Virus record (IMG/VR): IMGVR_UViG_3300001419_000004
Span: 49,026 to 113,025 of that record
Length of the DNA: 64,000 nt
Direction: 5' to 3' (one strand)
From: a virus
The translations under genes and the position numbers were made by a program. Shown here in pieces: positions 6,989 through 16,500 of this stretch. The first letter of the stretch is position 1, and every line of letters starts with the position of its first letter. A model generated the notes under the pieces. That model was given only the letters and a program-made list of their open reading frames with translations, was not told where the DNA came from and did not search any database.

Positions 6989-7729
6989 TTAGTCCATCTG
7001 GGCCGCGATGCCATGAGGTGTGAATCCACCTAAAGCAGCTGGGGCTGGCGAATCATCGACCTTCTTCTGCGGCTTAGCAAGTTGGCCTTCGCTTGTCTTC
7101 CTGGAAGTCACTGGCTTCTGCGCCTTGCGTCCTTCAGCGATAGTCTTTTTGGACTTCTTCTTGCCTTTATCTTCGGTCTTTTTGGCCTTAGATTCTGCAA
7201 TTGGAGTCTCACTACGCTTGGCAGCTTCAGCTAGTTCCTTGGAAAGAACCTTATTCCTATCCAGAGTCTTTTCGGCGATAGAATGCGAACGATTCGCCTT
7301 TTCCGCGAGTATCTTGTTCTGAGACTCGACCTTGCGGATTTGCTCACGCAGCTCTTTAACCTGCTTTTGTGCGGCTTGGAGGTCTGCATTGTTGCCTTCG
7401 CCATTTACTTCTACGCCTTCCAATAAGGATGCTATAGCGTGAAGTTTGGTTTCAGCGGCAGAATCCTTAATTGCCACTTGCTTCGCAATTTGCTGCTCGA
7501 TTTTCTCCACTCTGGATTCGAAGAAAATCTGCGTTTTTTGAGCTAAATCTCGTTTGTAAGTTTCTACTTCTTCTAAGCAAGCTTCTTTAGCTGTATTAAG
7601 ACGTTGGCTATATTGGTTTTTGATATCCTCTTCAACCTTAGTCTTGTAGGCACTCAGAGACTCGATAATCTGAGTGACCAGCTCTTTAGAACCGCCTATT
7701 TGTTCAAGCAATGCCCTAATCTTATCCAT
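6989..7729 (-). CDS. Prohead scaffold/core protein (gp22-like)
   Basis: A 246-residue, strongly helical and charged protein. It begins MDKIRALLEQIGGSKELVTQII, has long coiled-coil stretches (about residues 30-170) and then a lysine-rich low-complexity tail. Placement directly upstream of the capsid gene, size and composition match the T4 scaffold gp22, which forms the prohead core and is degraded by the protease. Sequence identity to gp22 cannot be claimed by eye; the call rests on position and composition. Confidence 0.75.
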   Translation of the reverse strand: MDKIRALLEQIGGSKELVTQIIESLSAYKTKVEEDIKNQYSQRLNTAKEACLEEVETYKRDLAQKTQIFFESRVEKIEQQIAKQVAIKDSAAETKLHAIASLLEGVEVNGEGNNADLQAAQKQVKELREQIRKVESQNKILAEKANRSHSIAEKTLDRNKVLSKELAEAAKRSETPIAESKAKKTEDKGKKKSKKTIAEGRKAQKPVTSRKTSEGQLAKPQKKVDDSPAPAALGGFTPHGIAAQMD

Positions 7730-7790
7730 CTTGAATCTCCAAATCTATTTTTGCGTGGAATTTGAATTATTAAATTACCTATTACAACCA

Positions 7791-8108
7791 TTATGGCTGT
7801 TCTCTTACATTCTTGCCACCAAGATTCTTGCCACCAAGATTAGTCGTCTTCAAACCAACATTCGCCTTCGGCATTTCCTTTGGCCCTTGGCCGCCGCCAG
7901 CAATGCCTTTACCACCAAGTGGCTTTAGTTTAACATCACCACTTGCAGCCTTTCCACCACTAGTTACACCAGTAACATTGCCACCAACCGGACGAACACC
8001 CTTCGTGCTTAGCATTTTGCCAAGATTCTTCAGCGTGCCAGCGAGGTTGTTTTGACCGCTAGTGCTAGGTGAGCCGAAACCTTCCAATGTTTTCTTTTGT
8101 TTGGCCAT
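7791..8108 (-). CDS. Small Gly/Lys-rich head-region protein
   Basis: A 105-residue, basic, glycine-rich, probably disordered protein with a near-repeat (NLGGKNLGGKN) at the C-terminus. AGGAGAAA precedes the ATG, and a late-promoter-like motif (8154-8170) lies about 50 bases upstream. It sits in the head operon between protease and scaffold, where T4-like phages often carry small core or capsid-associated proteins. No family recognised. Confidence 0.65.
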   Translation of the reverse strand: MAKQKKTLEGFGSPSTSGQNNLAGTLKNLGKMLSTKGVRPVGGNVTGVTSGGKAASGDVKLKPLGGKGIAGGGQGPKEMPKANVGLKTTNLGGKNLGGKNVREQP

Positions 8109-8153
8109 TATTTTCTCCTATTGTATTTAATAGATGAATCTCGTCCATCATAT

Positions 8154-8170
8154 CCAAGTTATATTTGATA
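8154..8170 (-). promoter_or_regulatory. Candidate late promoter
   Basis: The minus strand reads TATCAAATATAACTTGG, matching the recurrent TCAAATATAAT motif upstream of virion genes here. It would drive the 7791-8108 gene and the scaffold and capsid genes behind it. Confidence 0.55.
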
Positions 8171-8178
8171 GGAGCTAT

Positions 8179-8508
8179 ATGAACAAAATATTAAATATAT
8201 TAAAATCTATGGGTGCTAATAATATCGTCAGCGAAGACCCAGTTTTGCTAAGGAACGAAGTCTGCATCAGATGCTCAAAATGCCAAAAAGAAGTAGTTGT
8301 GTCGGCTGAAGCAGTATACCGACAACACAAACGAGGAAATGACAAATATATCTGCAAATCCTGTGCTGGTAAGAAGGGGTGGACACCTACAAAAAAGGAG
8401 ATTGCCAGGAACCGTAGTTTACGATTCTGGCAATCTCCCGATTATGCTGGGACTATTACTGGCAAAGCTATAGCCCGCGAAATTATTAAATCTATAACAG
8501 ACCTATAA
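8179..8508 (+). CDS. Truncated homing-endonuclease N-terminal module (zinc ribbon)
   Basis: A 109-residue protein starting MNKILNILK with GGAG (8171-8174) upstream. It has a zinc ribbon (CIRCSKCQKEV ... YICKSCAGKK, about residues 33-72) and one short tryptophan repeat (SLRFWQSPDY). The same combination forms the N-terminus of the large nuclease-Mom-like proteins at 24017-25645 and 59447-60952, but here the nuclease and C-terminal domains are absent. Its stop codon directly abuts the stop codon of the minus-strand gene 8509-9987. It is either a remnant left when that gene arrived or a small DNA-binding protein still in use; the intact ribosome-binding site favours expression. Confidence 0.65.
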   Translation: MNKILNILKSMGANNIVSEDPVLLRNEVCIRCSKCQKEVVVSAEAVYRQHKRGNDKYICKSCAGKKGWTPTKKEIARNRSLRFWQSPDYAGTITGKAIAREIIKSITDL

Positions 8509-9987
8509 TTACCGCTCATATAAAAATTTTAATTTTTCCTTACCGTAGACTTTCTTATAAGAATGTTTAGTAGCATATTCTTTTTCCGTCATAGCCATCG
8601 CTTTAGCCCTACCATATAATGTTCTCTTATGCATTATCCATTCCTTTGGCGAGCTATACCAATAATCAGGCTTAATTGTACTGACCTGCTTGAAGTTAGC
8701 AGCTAAATATATAGTCCCATAGTGTTCAAATGTCGTATCACTATAAGCAGTAACTTTGGAATATTGCTTCGGTAGTTTTTTAATACATCTACTGATAAAC
8801 CATGATGCAAAATTCTTCTTCTGATAACTTGGGTTAATACAAAACCTCGATAACTCACGTGTATTTTGCGAATCGTCAACGTTCTGCCTTATCGGAGGTG
8901 AGAAAATACATACAGCGATTAGTTTATCGCCCAAATAAGCGCCATATGATATGCCACCACGCCCGGCATTCGCAAGATAGTGGTATTTAGACAACAACAA
9001 TTTATAATCGGACCTTGGTGATTTCCTAATCTGCAAATCTGCAAAGTCAAAATCTATCAATATAGGCTGTTCTAAACCCAACCAATGCTTTATCGATGTT
9101 AAAACATGGTTCTTATTAGAAAATTCATGTTCCCAAATATATTTCAACTCATATTGGCCTTGGAAATTATTCGAGATATACGAAGCCTTCTGAACATCTT
9201 TTTCTATAGTCCTTTTTAATGAATGCCAATACTCGCCTTGCACTTCTATTAATAAAGTTGGTCTGTTATCTCTAGGAACCACACAGTCGAAGCTATATGG
9301 GCCTATCCGGCATTGCACATCATCTTCTTTATCATTATATTCCCTATAATAAGCAACTTGTAAATCATCAAGCATAGAATACAGAGCTTCTTGAATTACT
9401 GAGACCTTTTGTGTAGAGGCTATAGCAAGTGACATTTGGTTTTTATAATTATCATCTTTCCATAATCTCTTACTTATTCTAGATTGGATTATGGCTTTCT
9501 GCTCGGGTGGGCGTTTTATGCCAAATTTTCGTTTATAGTAATTCAACGTCGAAATATTAATACCATATTTGTCGGAGATTTCACCACATGTCATTTTTTG
9601 GTCTACGAATCGTATGCGCAACCATTCTTCATCAACTGACTGCGACCTTGATTTAGAAATATATCTAGAAGGTTGTGATACTTTCTCGGCTTCGGCTAAA
9701 GAGCGTGATTTTATATCATTGCATTTCAAAATTCTATAAATCTCACTAGGGCTTACACCAAATTCAACAGCAGTCTTAATTGCAGAGTTTCCAGCAACAT
9801 AATAATCACATATTTGCTGTGCATTCTGACGCTTCTTCTTTTGTTTTTTATTTGTTGGTATGTTATTCTCTTTCAGGATTCTATGAGCAGTGCTCTTGCC
9901 TATACCAAGTTTTTTAGCTACTTGATAGATTGACATCCCAGATTTATATCGAGCTATTACTTCTTCGGCGTTTATATTATGCTTCAT
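8509..9987 (-). CDS. Vsr-type homing endonuclease fused to a Mom-like acyltransferase domain (copy 1)
   Basis: A 492-residue protein; start MKHNINAEEV chosen for the GGAG 6 bases upstream. Parts in order: three helix-turn-helix units (about residues 5-45, 50-88, 120-160), e.g. MSIYQVAKKLGIGKSTAHRI; a Vsr/EDxHD-type nuclease core (about 195-300) with YREYNDKEDD, YSFDCVVPR, LLIEVQGEYWH and YELKYIWEHEF; and a C-terminal domain (about 310-490) with YHYLANAGRGG, SYGAYLGDKLIAVCIF, RELSRFCINPSYQKKNFASW, YSDTTFEHYGTIYLAANF and a PDYWY element. That last pattern resembles the GNAT-fold Mom DNA-modification family of phage Mu. It lies between the prohead protease and the small head gene. The nuclease assignment is firm at motif level; Mom-like is my recognition and needs a profile search. 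Confidence 0.8.
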   Translation of the reverse strand: MKHNINAEEVIARYKSGMSIYQVAKKLGIGKSTAHRILKENNIPTNKKQKKKRQNAQQICDYYVAGNSAIKTAVEFGVSPSEIYRILKCNDIKSRSLAEAEKVSQPSRYISKSRSQSVDEEWLRIRFVDQKMTCGEISDKYGINISTLNYYKRKFGIKRPPEQKAIIQSRISKRLWKDDNYKNQMSLAIASTQKVSVIQEALYSMLDDLQVAYYREYNDKEDDVQCRIGPYSFDCVVPRDNRPTLLIEVQGEYWHSLKRTIEKDVQKASYISNNFQGQYELKYIWEHEFSNKNHVLTSIKHWLGLEQPILIDFDFADLQIRKSPRSDYKLLLSKYHYLANAGRGGISYGAYLGDKLIAVCIFSPPIRQNVDDSQNTRELSRFCINPSYQKKNFASWFISRCIKKLPKQYSKVTAYSDTTFEHYGTIYLAANFKQVSTIKPDYWYSSPKEWIMHKRTLYGRAKAMAMTEKEYATKHSYKKVYGKEKLKFLYER

Positions 9988-10021
9988 AATATCTCCGTAC
10001 ATTGCTGGTTAATTAATACAT

Positions 10022-10055
10022 AAAAATAATGCCCCATTAATGGGGCATTATTTTT
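10022..10055. terminator. Terminator after the prohead protease gene
   Basis: A 14-bp perfect stem (10022-10035 with 10042-10055) containing TGCCCC/GGGGCA and flanked by A and T runs on both sides, so it could work in both directions. It overlaps the protease stop codon and separates that gene from the homing gene. Confidence 0.85.
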
Positions 10056-10750
10056 CAAAGTTCTAATGTACGCCGCAATTCGTCTAGCAAAGCAAGTTCT
10101 GGGTCACTCTGACGTAACTTAGCTCTTGTAATGATGCCTCTATTCTTGCTTTCCATTACGGACATAGTTGCCTCTTGCACAGAAGGCTCACCAACCACAT
10201 CCCATGTCACGAATCTATAGCCAGGCTGGACAATATACCGTTCATCGTCCATTCCCTCATTTACACATTCCATGTCACCAACACCGCGTGACGAAATACC
10301 AATTTTTACACCAGCTCTCAATAAGGCAGATAAATTGCGGCCATGTGTGGTGCCTTCTACTACTTCCGCCTCACCATAAACATATTTCCCTTCCATCCAT
10401 ACCTTAGTGATTAGATGGCTGACTCGTTCTAAGTGAATCTTAGCATCCGGCGGGTGGTCAAACTCACCCATAACAACTCGACGCCCAATATCATCCTGAA
10501 TCGCCCCCACAGCTTCAGACAAGATATCATGCGGATACTGTCGGCCGTTTTGATTCAAGTCATCTGACTTCTGGAAGACTCCAGTAATCCTCAAAGCTGG
10601 CTTGCCATCGCCACTAGCTTCTGAGACGACCTGTTTGATGTCTTTTATCTCAAGCGGGTAAGTCTCTTGTAAGAATTGTGCACCAGTAGGAATAGCCCCA
10701 GTTTGTGCAACCAACCCTCTATTAAATGTACTATACTGCCTAGTAATCAT
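10055..10750 (-). CDS. Prohead maturation protease (T4 gp21-like)
   Basis: A 231-residue serine protease of the phage prohead family. Motifs seen: NQNGRQYPHDIL (about residues 66-77), GEFDHP with the likely catalytic His (about 95-100) and GISSRG with the likely catalytic Ser (about 151-156), followed by FVTWDVVGEPSVQEA. In T4 this enzyme cleaves core, scaffold and capsid proteins during head maturation. It sits between core and scaffold genes as in T4. AGGAG precedes the ATG, with a late-promoter-like motif upstream. Confidence 0.9.
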   Translation of the reverse strand: MITRQYSTFNRGLVAQTGAIPTGAQFLQETYPLEIKDIKQVVSEASGDGKPALRITGVFQKSDDLNQNGRQYPHDILSEAVGAIQDDIGRRVVMGEFDHPPDAKIHLERVSHLITKVWMEGKYVYGEAEVVEGTTHGRNLSALLRAGVKIGISSRGVGDMECVNEGMDDERYIVQPGYRFVTWDVVGEPSVQEATMSVMESKNRGIITRAKLRQSDPELALLDELRRTLEL

Positions 10751-10763
10751 ATTTTACTCCTGT

Positions 10764-10780
10764 TAATTTATATTTGCTGG
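10764..10780 (-). promoter_or_regulatory. Candidate late promoter of the protease gene
   Basis: The minus strand reads CCAGCAAATATAAATTA, an instance of the CAAATATAA motif, about 15-30 bases upstream of the protease start. Confidence 0.55.
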
Positions 10781-10786
10781 CATATA

Positions 10787-10820
10787 GAAACGGCGTAAGA
10801 CCAAAATCTTACGCCGTTTC
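10787..10820 (-). terminator. Hairpin terminator after the large acidic core gene
   Basis: A 14-bp perfect stem (10787-10800 with 10807-10820, GAAACGGCGTAAGA) with a 6-base loop, 17 bases beyond the stop of the gene at 10837-13530. Only a short T-rich tail follows. Confidence 0.75.
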
Positions 10821-10836
10821 ATTTGAGATTTGCTAT

Positions 10837-13530
10837 TTATTCTTCGTCGTTCTCTTCAGCTTCGTCTTCACTATCATCTTCGTCGTTCTCTTCAGCTTCG
10901 CCCTTAGCTTTGAATTTGTGCTTTTCTAACGCTGGAGGTAAACTTTCTGACACTGCCTCAGACCCTTCTGCTTCTTCACTGGCTTCAGACTCCTCAACTA
11001 CCTCTTCGCCGTCTGGCTCAGCAGTGAGTTCTTCAACCCGCTCCATAGCATCTGGCCCATCAGCCTGCTCTTCCATAATTTTTGCTGTCTCATCAATCGA
11101 GTCCTCTGTAATTCTTAAGGATTCAATATGTTGATCCAACCATTCCACAAAAGCATCTGCTTCAGCTTCCTGGTCGGACATAGCCGACAGGAACAACGCG
11201 CCAGCGACTAACTCATCTGGTACTGGCACCTGGACTTCGCCATTCTCACTTAAAACAGCGGTAGGCTTTTCAGTGTGGTCCAGGACGAATTTAACATCTT
11301 TAAACTGCCCTAAAACTGCATTATCCATTTTATCAAGCCACTGGAATTTGCCTTCTTTAACTAGCTTACTTACAGCAGCCTTCTTCAGCCCGCGCTTTGA
11401 TAATTGCACCAATGGACTCTTATATTGATTCTCACTTATCCCATCATCAGAATCCTTACCCTCACCCATGCCCTGTTTCCTAGCCTCTAGCCTCTTAGCA
11501 AGTAATTGGCCAGCCAAATCAGTGACATCTTGCTGCTGTTGTTTTGGGTCTTGAACACCACCAATTTTGGCTTTCATCTTATCGCGAACCCATGCTTCAG
11601 CATGTGCCTGCAATGCATCCGGGTCTTCTTCTTCTGGATTTTCTAGAGAATCGCCAAATGCTACAGCGTCGGAATCAGAAATCTCTTCCATAAATGTCTG
11701 GTAGCTCTTATCGATTTGGACATCTTCTAATTCAATGTCCGCCGGAAGGCTATATGGGTCGTCTGATTCTTCTACAACTTCTTCTACTTCTTCAGTCTCA
11801 ACTTCCTCTACTTCTACACTTTCATCTACACTATCTTGTGTAATATCAATTACGCCACCATCAATGCCTTCACTCTTCAAAAAATCAGCTACCGCATCAT
11901 CGGATTCCGCAGATTCAGAAATTGGCTCATCGTCTTTCTCTTTCGAGGCGGCTAAATTTAGCTTCTCTTCCTCTTCCTCATCACCAATGTCTTCGCCTTC
12001 CAAGTCTATATCATCAAGCGATGATAAATCAAACTTGCTGCCCTCTTCTTCAGCAGACGGCTCCAAGGCCGGGGCTGGGGCTGATGCCTGTGCACCTTGT
12101 GCCATTGCGACTGGATCCATCTCTATGCTAACTTTAAGCGGTTTATCTCCACCACCACTAACTGTTGCCGCATCAAGACTACCAGCCTCGCCAAGCCCTG
12201 CATCAGCATCAAGGTCGCCAGCTGGCTCATCCTCTAGTGGGCCAGGCATTTCATCGAAGTCATCCATCCCTTGCATCTTATCGATATGGCGTCTCACTGA
12301 GTCTAGAGTCTCCATAGCTTTCCATACAGCTTGAGAATCTCCAGTCTGCCTCAGGTCCTGAATCATGGCATCCAACTCTTCCTTAGTTGGGTCATCAACA
12401 TCGCCACTTTCGACCTTCTGCTTCAGCATTTCCAAACCACTTATCAGTGCACCCTTAGTGACTTCACCAGTAGCTTCTAGTATCACACCTAAGAATTGGT
12501 CGTATGCCTCTTCAAAGTCCTTAGCTTCAGATAACGTGTCAACATTTTCTAGCATTACTGGATGATTTGCACGTTCGGCTGTCTTACGCCAAGCTTCAAT
12601 CAGGTCAATGCGGTTTGCCTTTAAATTAGTCTTGCGCATCAACGTAGCAACATCGCCAATCAGGTCTTCATTAAAACACGCCTTGGTTGCTAAGGTATTC
12701 GCAACCAATGTATTCCAATTATGGGCATCTAGCAGACAAAATTCCTGGTGTTCGCGCAAGAATTTGCCAGCATATTCTACAGCCTGCTCAAGATTGTCTT
12801 TGCAGATTAATCCAGCGATGGTCTCTACAAGCGTTTGGAAATTACTACTTTGATATGCACCCTTGGCCGCTTCTTGCATGTGACGAGCGACTAGCTTGCG
12901 GGTCGTAAGCTCCGTCACACCTAATTTCAAGTCGCGGAAATCATCATCAATAAATGAAGCCTCTATTTGGCCAGACTCATTCAGAGTAACTTTATCAGAT
13001 AGACATTCAATAATTCTATCCGCTAGCGTGCGTCCATTGCTGTCTTCGCTGACCGCAATATGGCGAATAATTCCATCTTTTGTCTTCACAATGCCGCTAG
13101 TAGGCACTGCGGTAGACCTAAATCGACTGGCTGCAATTTTATTGAAAGCCGCATCGACAGCTTTCGCATCACCTGTCTCAATCGCCTCAACTAGAGCAAG
13201 GCAAGATTGCTCAAATAGTTCTGGCTTTTTATCTTCATGCAGCTCAATCATTTTGACATTAGTAATCTTGACCCTACCGCCTTTTTCACGTGCATGTTCG
13301 GCGACCATGAAGTCGTGTGATTCAACGTCTTCAATAATCATCCTATTGCTTTGTAATGCGGTAAGTTCCCACTCGCGGCCATAACGCCCACCCAATCGTC
13401 TAACAGCATCTTCAAAAAATGCCACTTGAGATTGCGCAGAATTATTGATGGCAGACAAGAACTTCCTGGTATCCATTGTCATTTTCTCATCAATGACGGA
13501 TGCAGTAGACTCCTGATTTCTATTAGCCAT
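10837..13530 (-). CDS. Large acidic head/core protein (unknown)
   Basis: An 897-residue protein from MANRNQES (GGAG upstream; a TTG-initiated extension of four residues is less likely). The first about 320 residues look folded (FFEDAVRRLGGRYGREWELTA; DKPELF-like segments). From about residue 400 it becomes extremely Glu/Asp-rich (DDIDLEGEDIGDEEEEEK), ending in EENDEDDSEDEAEENDEE. It lies between portal and protease, where T4 has its prohead core proteins gp67/gp68, and acidic, Glu-rich composition is typical of core proteins digested in head maturation. The role is inferred from position and composition; no family recognised. Confidence 0.75.
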   Translation of the reverse strand: MANRNQESTASVIDEKMTMDTRKFLSAINNSAQSQVAFFEDAVRRLGGRYGREWELTALQSNRMIIEDVESHDFMVAEHAREKGGRVKITNVKMIELHEDKKPELFEQSCLALVEAIETGDAKAVDAAFNKIAASRFRSTAVPTSGIVKTKDGIIRHIAVSEDSNGRTLADRIIECLSDKVTLNESGQIEASFIDDDFRDLKLGVTELTTRKLVARHMQEAAKGAYQSSNFQTLVETIAGLICKDNLEQAVEYAGKFLREHQEFCLLDAHNWNTLVANTLATKACFNEDLIGDVATLMRKTNLKANRIDLIEAWRKTAERANHPVMLENVDTLSEAKDFEEAYDQFLGVILEATGEVTKGALISGLEMLKQKVESGDVDDPTKEELDAMIQDLRQTGDSQAVWKAMETLDSVRRHIDKMQGMDDFDEMPGPLEDEPAGDLDADAGLGEAGSLDAATVSGGGDKPLKVSIEMDPVAMAQGAQASAPAPALEPSAEEEGSKFDLSSLDDIDLEGEDIGDEEEEEKLNLAASKEKDDEPISESAESDDAVADFLKSEGIDGGVIDITQDSVDESVEVEEVETEEVEEVVEESDDPYSLPADIELEDVQIDKSYQTFMEEISDSDAVAFGDSLENPEEEDPDALQAHAEAWVRDKMKAKIGGVQDPKQQQQDVTDLAGQLLAKRLEARKQGMGEGKDSDDGISENQYKSPLVQLSKRGLKKAAVSKLVKEGKFQWLDKMDNAVLGQFKDVKFVLDHTEKPTAVLSENGEVQVPVPDELVAGALFLSAMSDQEAEADAFVEWLDQHIESLRITEDSIDETAKIMEEQADGPDAMERVEELTAEPDGEEVVEESEASEEAEGSEAVSESLPPALEKHKFKAKGEAEENDEDDSEDEAEENDEE

Positions 13531-13560
13531 TACACGCTCCAATAACTAGTTACCCAAACT

Positions 13561-13576
13561 TATAAATATATTTGAA
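13561..13576 (-). promoter_or_regulatory. Candidate late promoter of the acidic core gene
   Basis: The minus strand reads TTCAAATATATTTATA, nearly identical to the motif at 57281-57296. It sits about 30 bases upstream of the start at 13530. Confidence 0.6.
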
Positions 13577-13597
13577 CAGACAGCATAAAAATACTAT

Positions 13598-16500
13598 CTA
13601 TCTCTCTACCAACACATCCCGAAATTCCATCACTACTTTATCACGTACCTCTTTGTCTATAATAGACTCAATAAGTACGTTTTCGCTATCCTTGCGTTTT
13701 AATCCGTCTAACTCATTATTATTTAACAAGTTAATATATGCTGACAAGCTTGGAGAATTTACTCGCTTATTGACACGAGATATAAATTCACGCAATAATT
13801 CATATTTATTCTGATTCGCTATTTCTATTAATATATTCTTATTGCGTTTATCTAGTCGCTCGCCCACCTCGCCTAACCCCGCCAAATCAGCCTCTGGTGG
13901 CTCCGCTGCAGCAGCTTCAGCTCCACCTTCGGCTTCTGCACCTTCTAACCCTTCTAGTCCGCCCTCACCTTCAAGACCTGGCAACTCTTCGCCACCACCG
14001 GGAAGGCCAAGGCCCCCGAGGCCGCCAAGGCCGCCACCCTCTTCTTCCGTCGGCAATTCAGTCTGTTTGGACATAATCTCAGATAACTCATCTATTTCGT
14101 CCGGGCTTAGGTCTGTAAACCGCGTCACAATCCATTCACGCGGGAACCAACCGAGGTCTTTAAGGTCAGACATAACAGCAGTGCGTCCTTGCCATGTTTC
14201 CATTCTATATAATTCATCAATTGCGCTGGTTGCACTCATACTGATTTCGAAATTCTTCAAATCATCAATCGAATATCCAGCCATGGCCAGATGACAAATT
14301 GCAACCTTGGTTAACCCAATAGAAATTTCGCGCTGCACCCACTGTACTGCTTTGGCGAATTGTGCATCGCTTGATGATAATGATTTCTCTTGTTCTTCCC
14401 CAGAGCCTTCACCGACACCCACACGTTTAAATGGGATTTTAGTCGGGGCAATCATCTTCTTTTTAAAATATTCAATATCAGCAATTTGGTCAAGATTCTC
14501 AGCACCCTTAAGAGTAGTAATATCTGGGCTGGTCCCGTCCGGTCTAACAGGAAGGAAGAAATCATCTTCTTGAATCAATGGGGAGAATCTTTCGTTGAAC
14601 TTCCCGGTTCTAGGGTCATAAAATCGTTGCTGCTTGAATGTTCGTGCGATGCTTTGCATAAACTCAGGGACATCTTTCGCTGCAATATTTCCAATTGGAA
14701 TCTTGAATATTCTTTTTTCTGGTGCTCTAGTAATCCTATAAATCAACGCAGCATCTTCCATTAAGCGCAACTGTTTAAATGCTTTCCTACCACCCTCCAT
14801 AATCGAATTATGTATAACTATGCCATCTGCGACAAAATTATGATATTCAGATTCAACCTGAATATCACCAACTTCTATTTCATCGCCTTCCTCTATTGAA
14901 ATTACTCTCTCAAATAACGCATTACCTTCAAAAGGCAATTCAGACTGATAATATGTTAATTGATGTCTTAACGCACCAAGTTCATCAGAATTAAATTTGT
15001 GATTATGCCCAGTACAAATATGCCCACACTTCACACCAATTTTATGCAGCAAAATTTTTAAACTAGTTATCAAGTTCATACTAGCAGTAACATGATGGAA
15101 TCTTAAATATTTTTCTCTATCTAAGTAGGCGCAACCATCAGAATCCAACAACCCTTGTACAAAATTAATAGCAATATCTTTACTAGAATTAAAAACCCAT
15201 TCTGGTATTTGTTTATGAGCAGCTTTCGCATTCAATCCCATGTCGAATAGCGTATCTGCTAAAACAGTATTATTCGCCATAACAGCTATGGGTTTGTTGT
15301 TTCTGTCATACCTAAAATTAATCTTAGATTCGCCAGAATATCTCGCCAGAATATTAATATAATATTCATTCAGTTTGTCATCCTCACCCAATGCAAACTG
15401 GACACAGGTCGACGATAGCCAACCGTCGCCAATCATAAATCCAAAAAATCTTGCAAATTCGTCGTCAACAAATTCTGGTAAACTACAATCTAATGATGTA
15501 CCCCAACCAGCACCAATTTTAGCATCATCCGCCAAACCATATAACTTAATAATCTTGTCAGCATTTTCCTTGGAGACTGCTGTATTTCTTCTTAAAAAGC
15601 CCCTCGTTATATTTCTACTAATTCCAGATAAGTTGGCACATTTCTTATATCCTATGCTATGTGATTCAATGATAGTACGATACTTCTCATTTAGCTTGTA
15701 TCTACGATACTGCCTTTTTATCGGGGTCGCCACATCATTAAATGCCAATTTAGGTATAACAAGCTCGTCACCAACTTTAAGATTTTTTGCAAGTACATAG
15801 TCCTGCACACCATCTTTATGCACCAGAACAGGATGTTCAGGTGTAATTACTTCTGAATAATGTCTAGTCTTAACTTTAATAGTCTTCTTGATACCATTAG
15901 AAACATATTTAACGACTTTAGTAGGCACAGCTTTTTTGCCATCCCAGGCGAATACATCGTCACCAGGTTTAAGGTCCTTCAGCCGTTTCCAGCCATTTGG
16001 CGTCCAAACCGGCGAATTAGAATCCTTACACCTCCCATATGGATGATATTGATTGCCATAATCAGTTAATCTTAAATGCATGGTTTGCCATGGATGCAGG
16101 AATTGTGGTTCTTCCATGACCTCATCTTGGTAAAAGAACCCAACCAAATCGCCATGCTTAGTTTCGACGCGTGTAAAATTATAGACATTTACAAATCGTA
16201 TAGATGCGACACCATCACGGTCTACTGTTGGTACGATTTCAAACGGCGCGTCGCCGTACTTACATAAATATCGCACCATCGGCCTTACATTGTTGTCAAT
16301 AAGCAATTGGTTGAAGAATAAATTCTCTAATTCTTCTTTAACGGTCTTACTTTGTGCTTTAATTATGATCGTATGCTTACGTTCTGGGTCAACAAGGCTC
16401 GATTCATCAGCATATAAGTCTAATGCTAATGACATCTCACCAGTTTCATCCATCTGGTCATAATCTTTATACCGTTCTAAACGGTTTATTTGTAAATTAG

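Noticed and set aside
7813-8055. Pro/Phe-rich plus-strand frame opposite the small Gly-rich gene
   Set aside because: Mirror of Gly/Lys codons; the minus-strand gene has a good ribosome-binding site and promoter.
11735-12334. Long plus-strand Ser-rich frame inside the acidic core gene
   Set aside because: It is the antisense shadow of Glu/Asp codons (TTC, TCA and similar become Ser); there is no ribosome-binding site and the composition is only serine.
13842-14294. Pro/Ser-rich plus-strand frame opposite the portal C-terminus
   Set aside because: Complement of the Gly/Glu-rich linker of the portal protein; no start signals.
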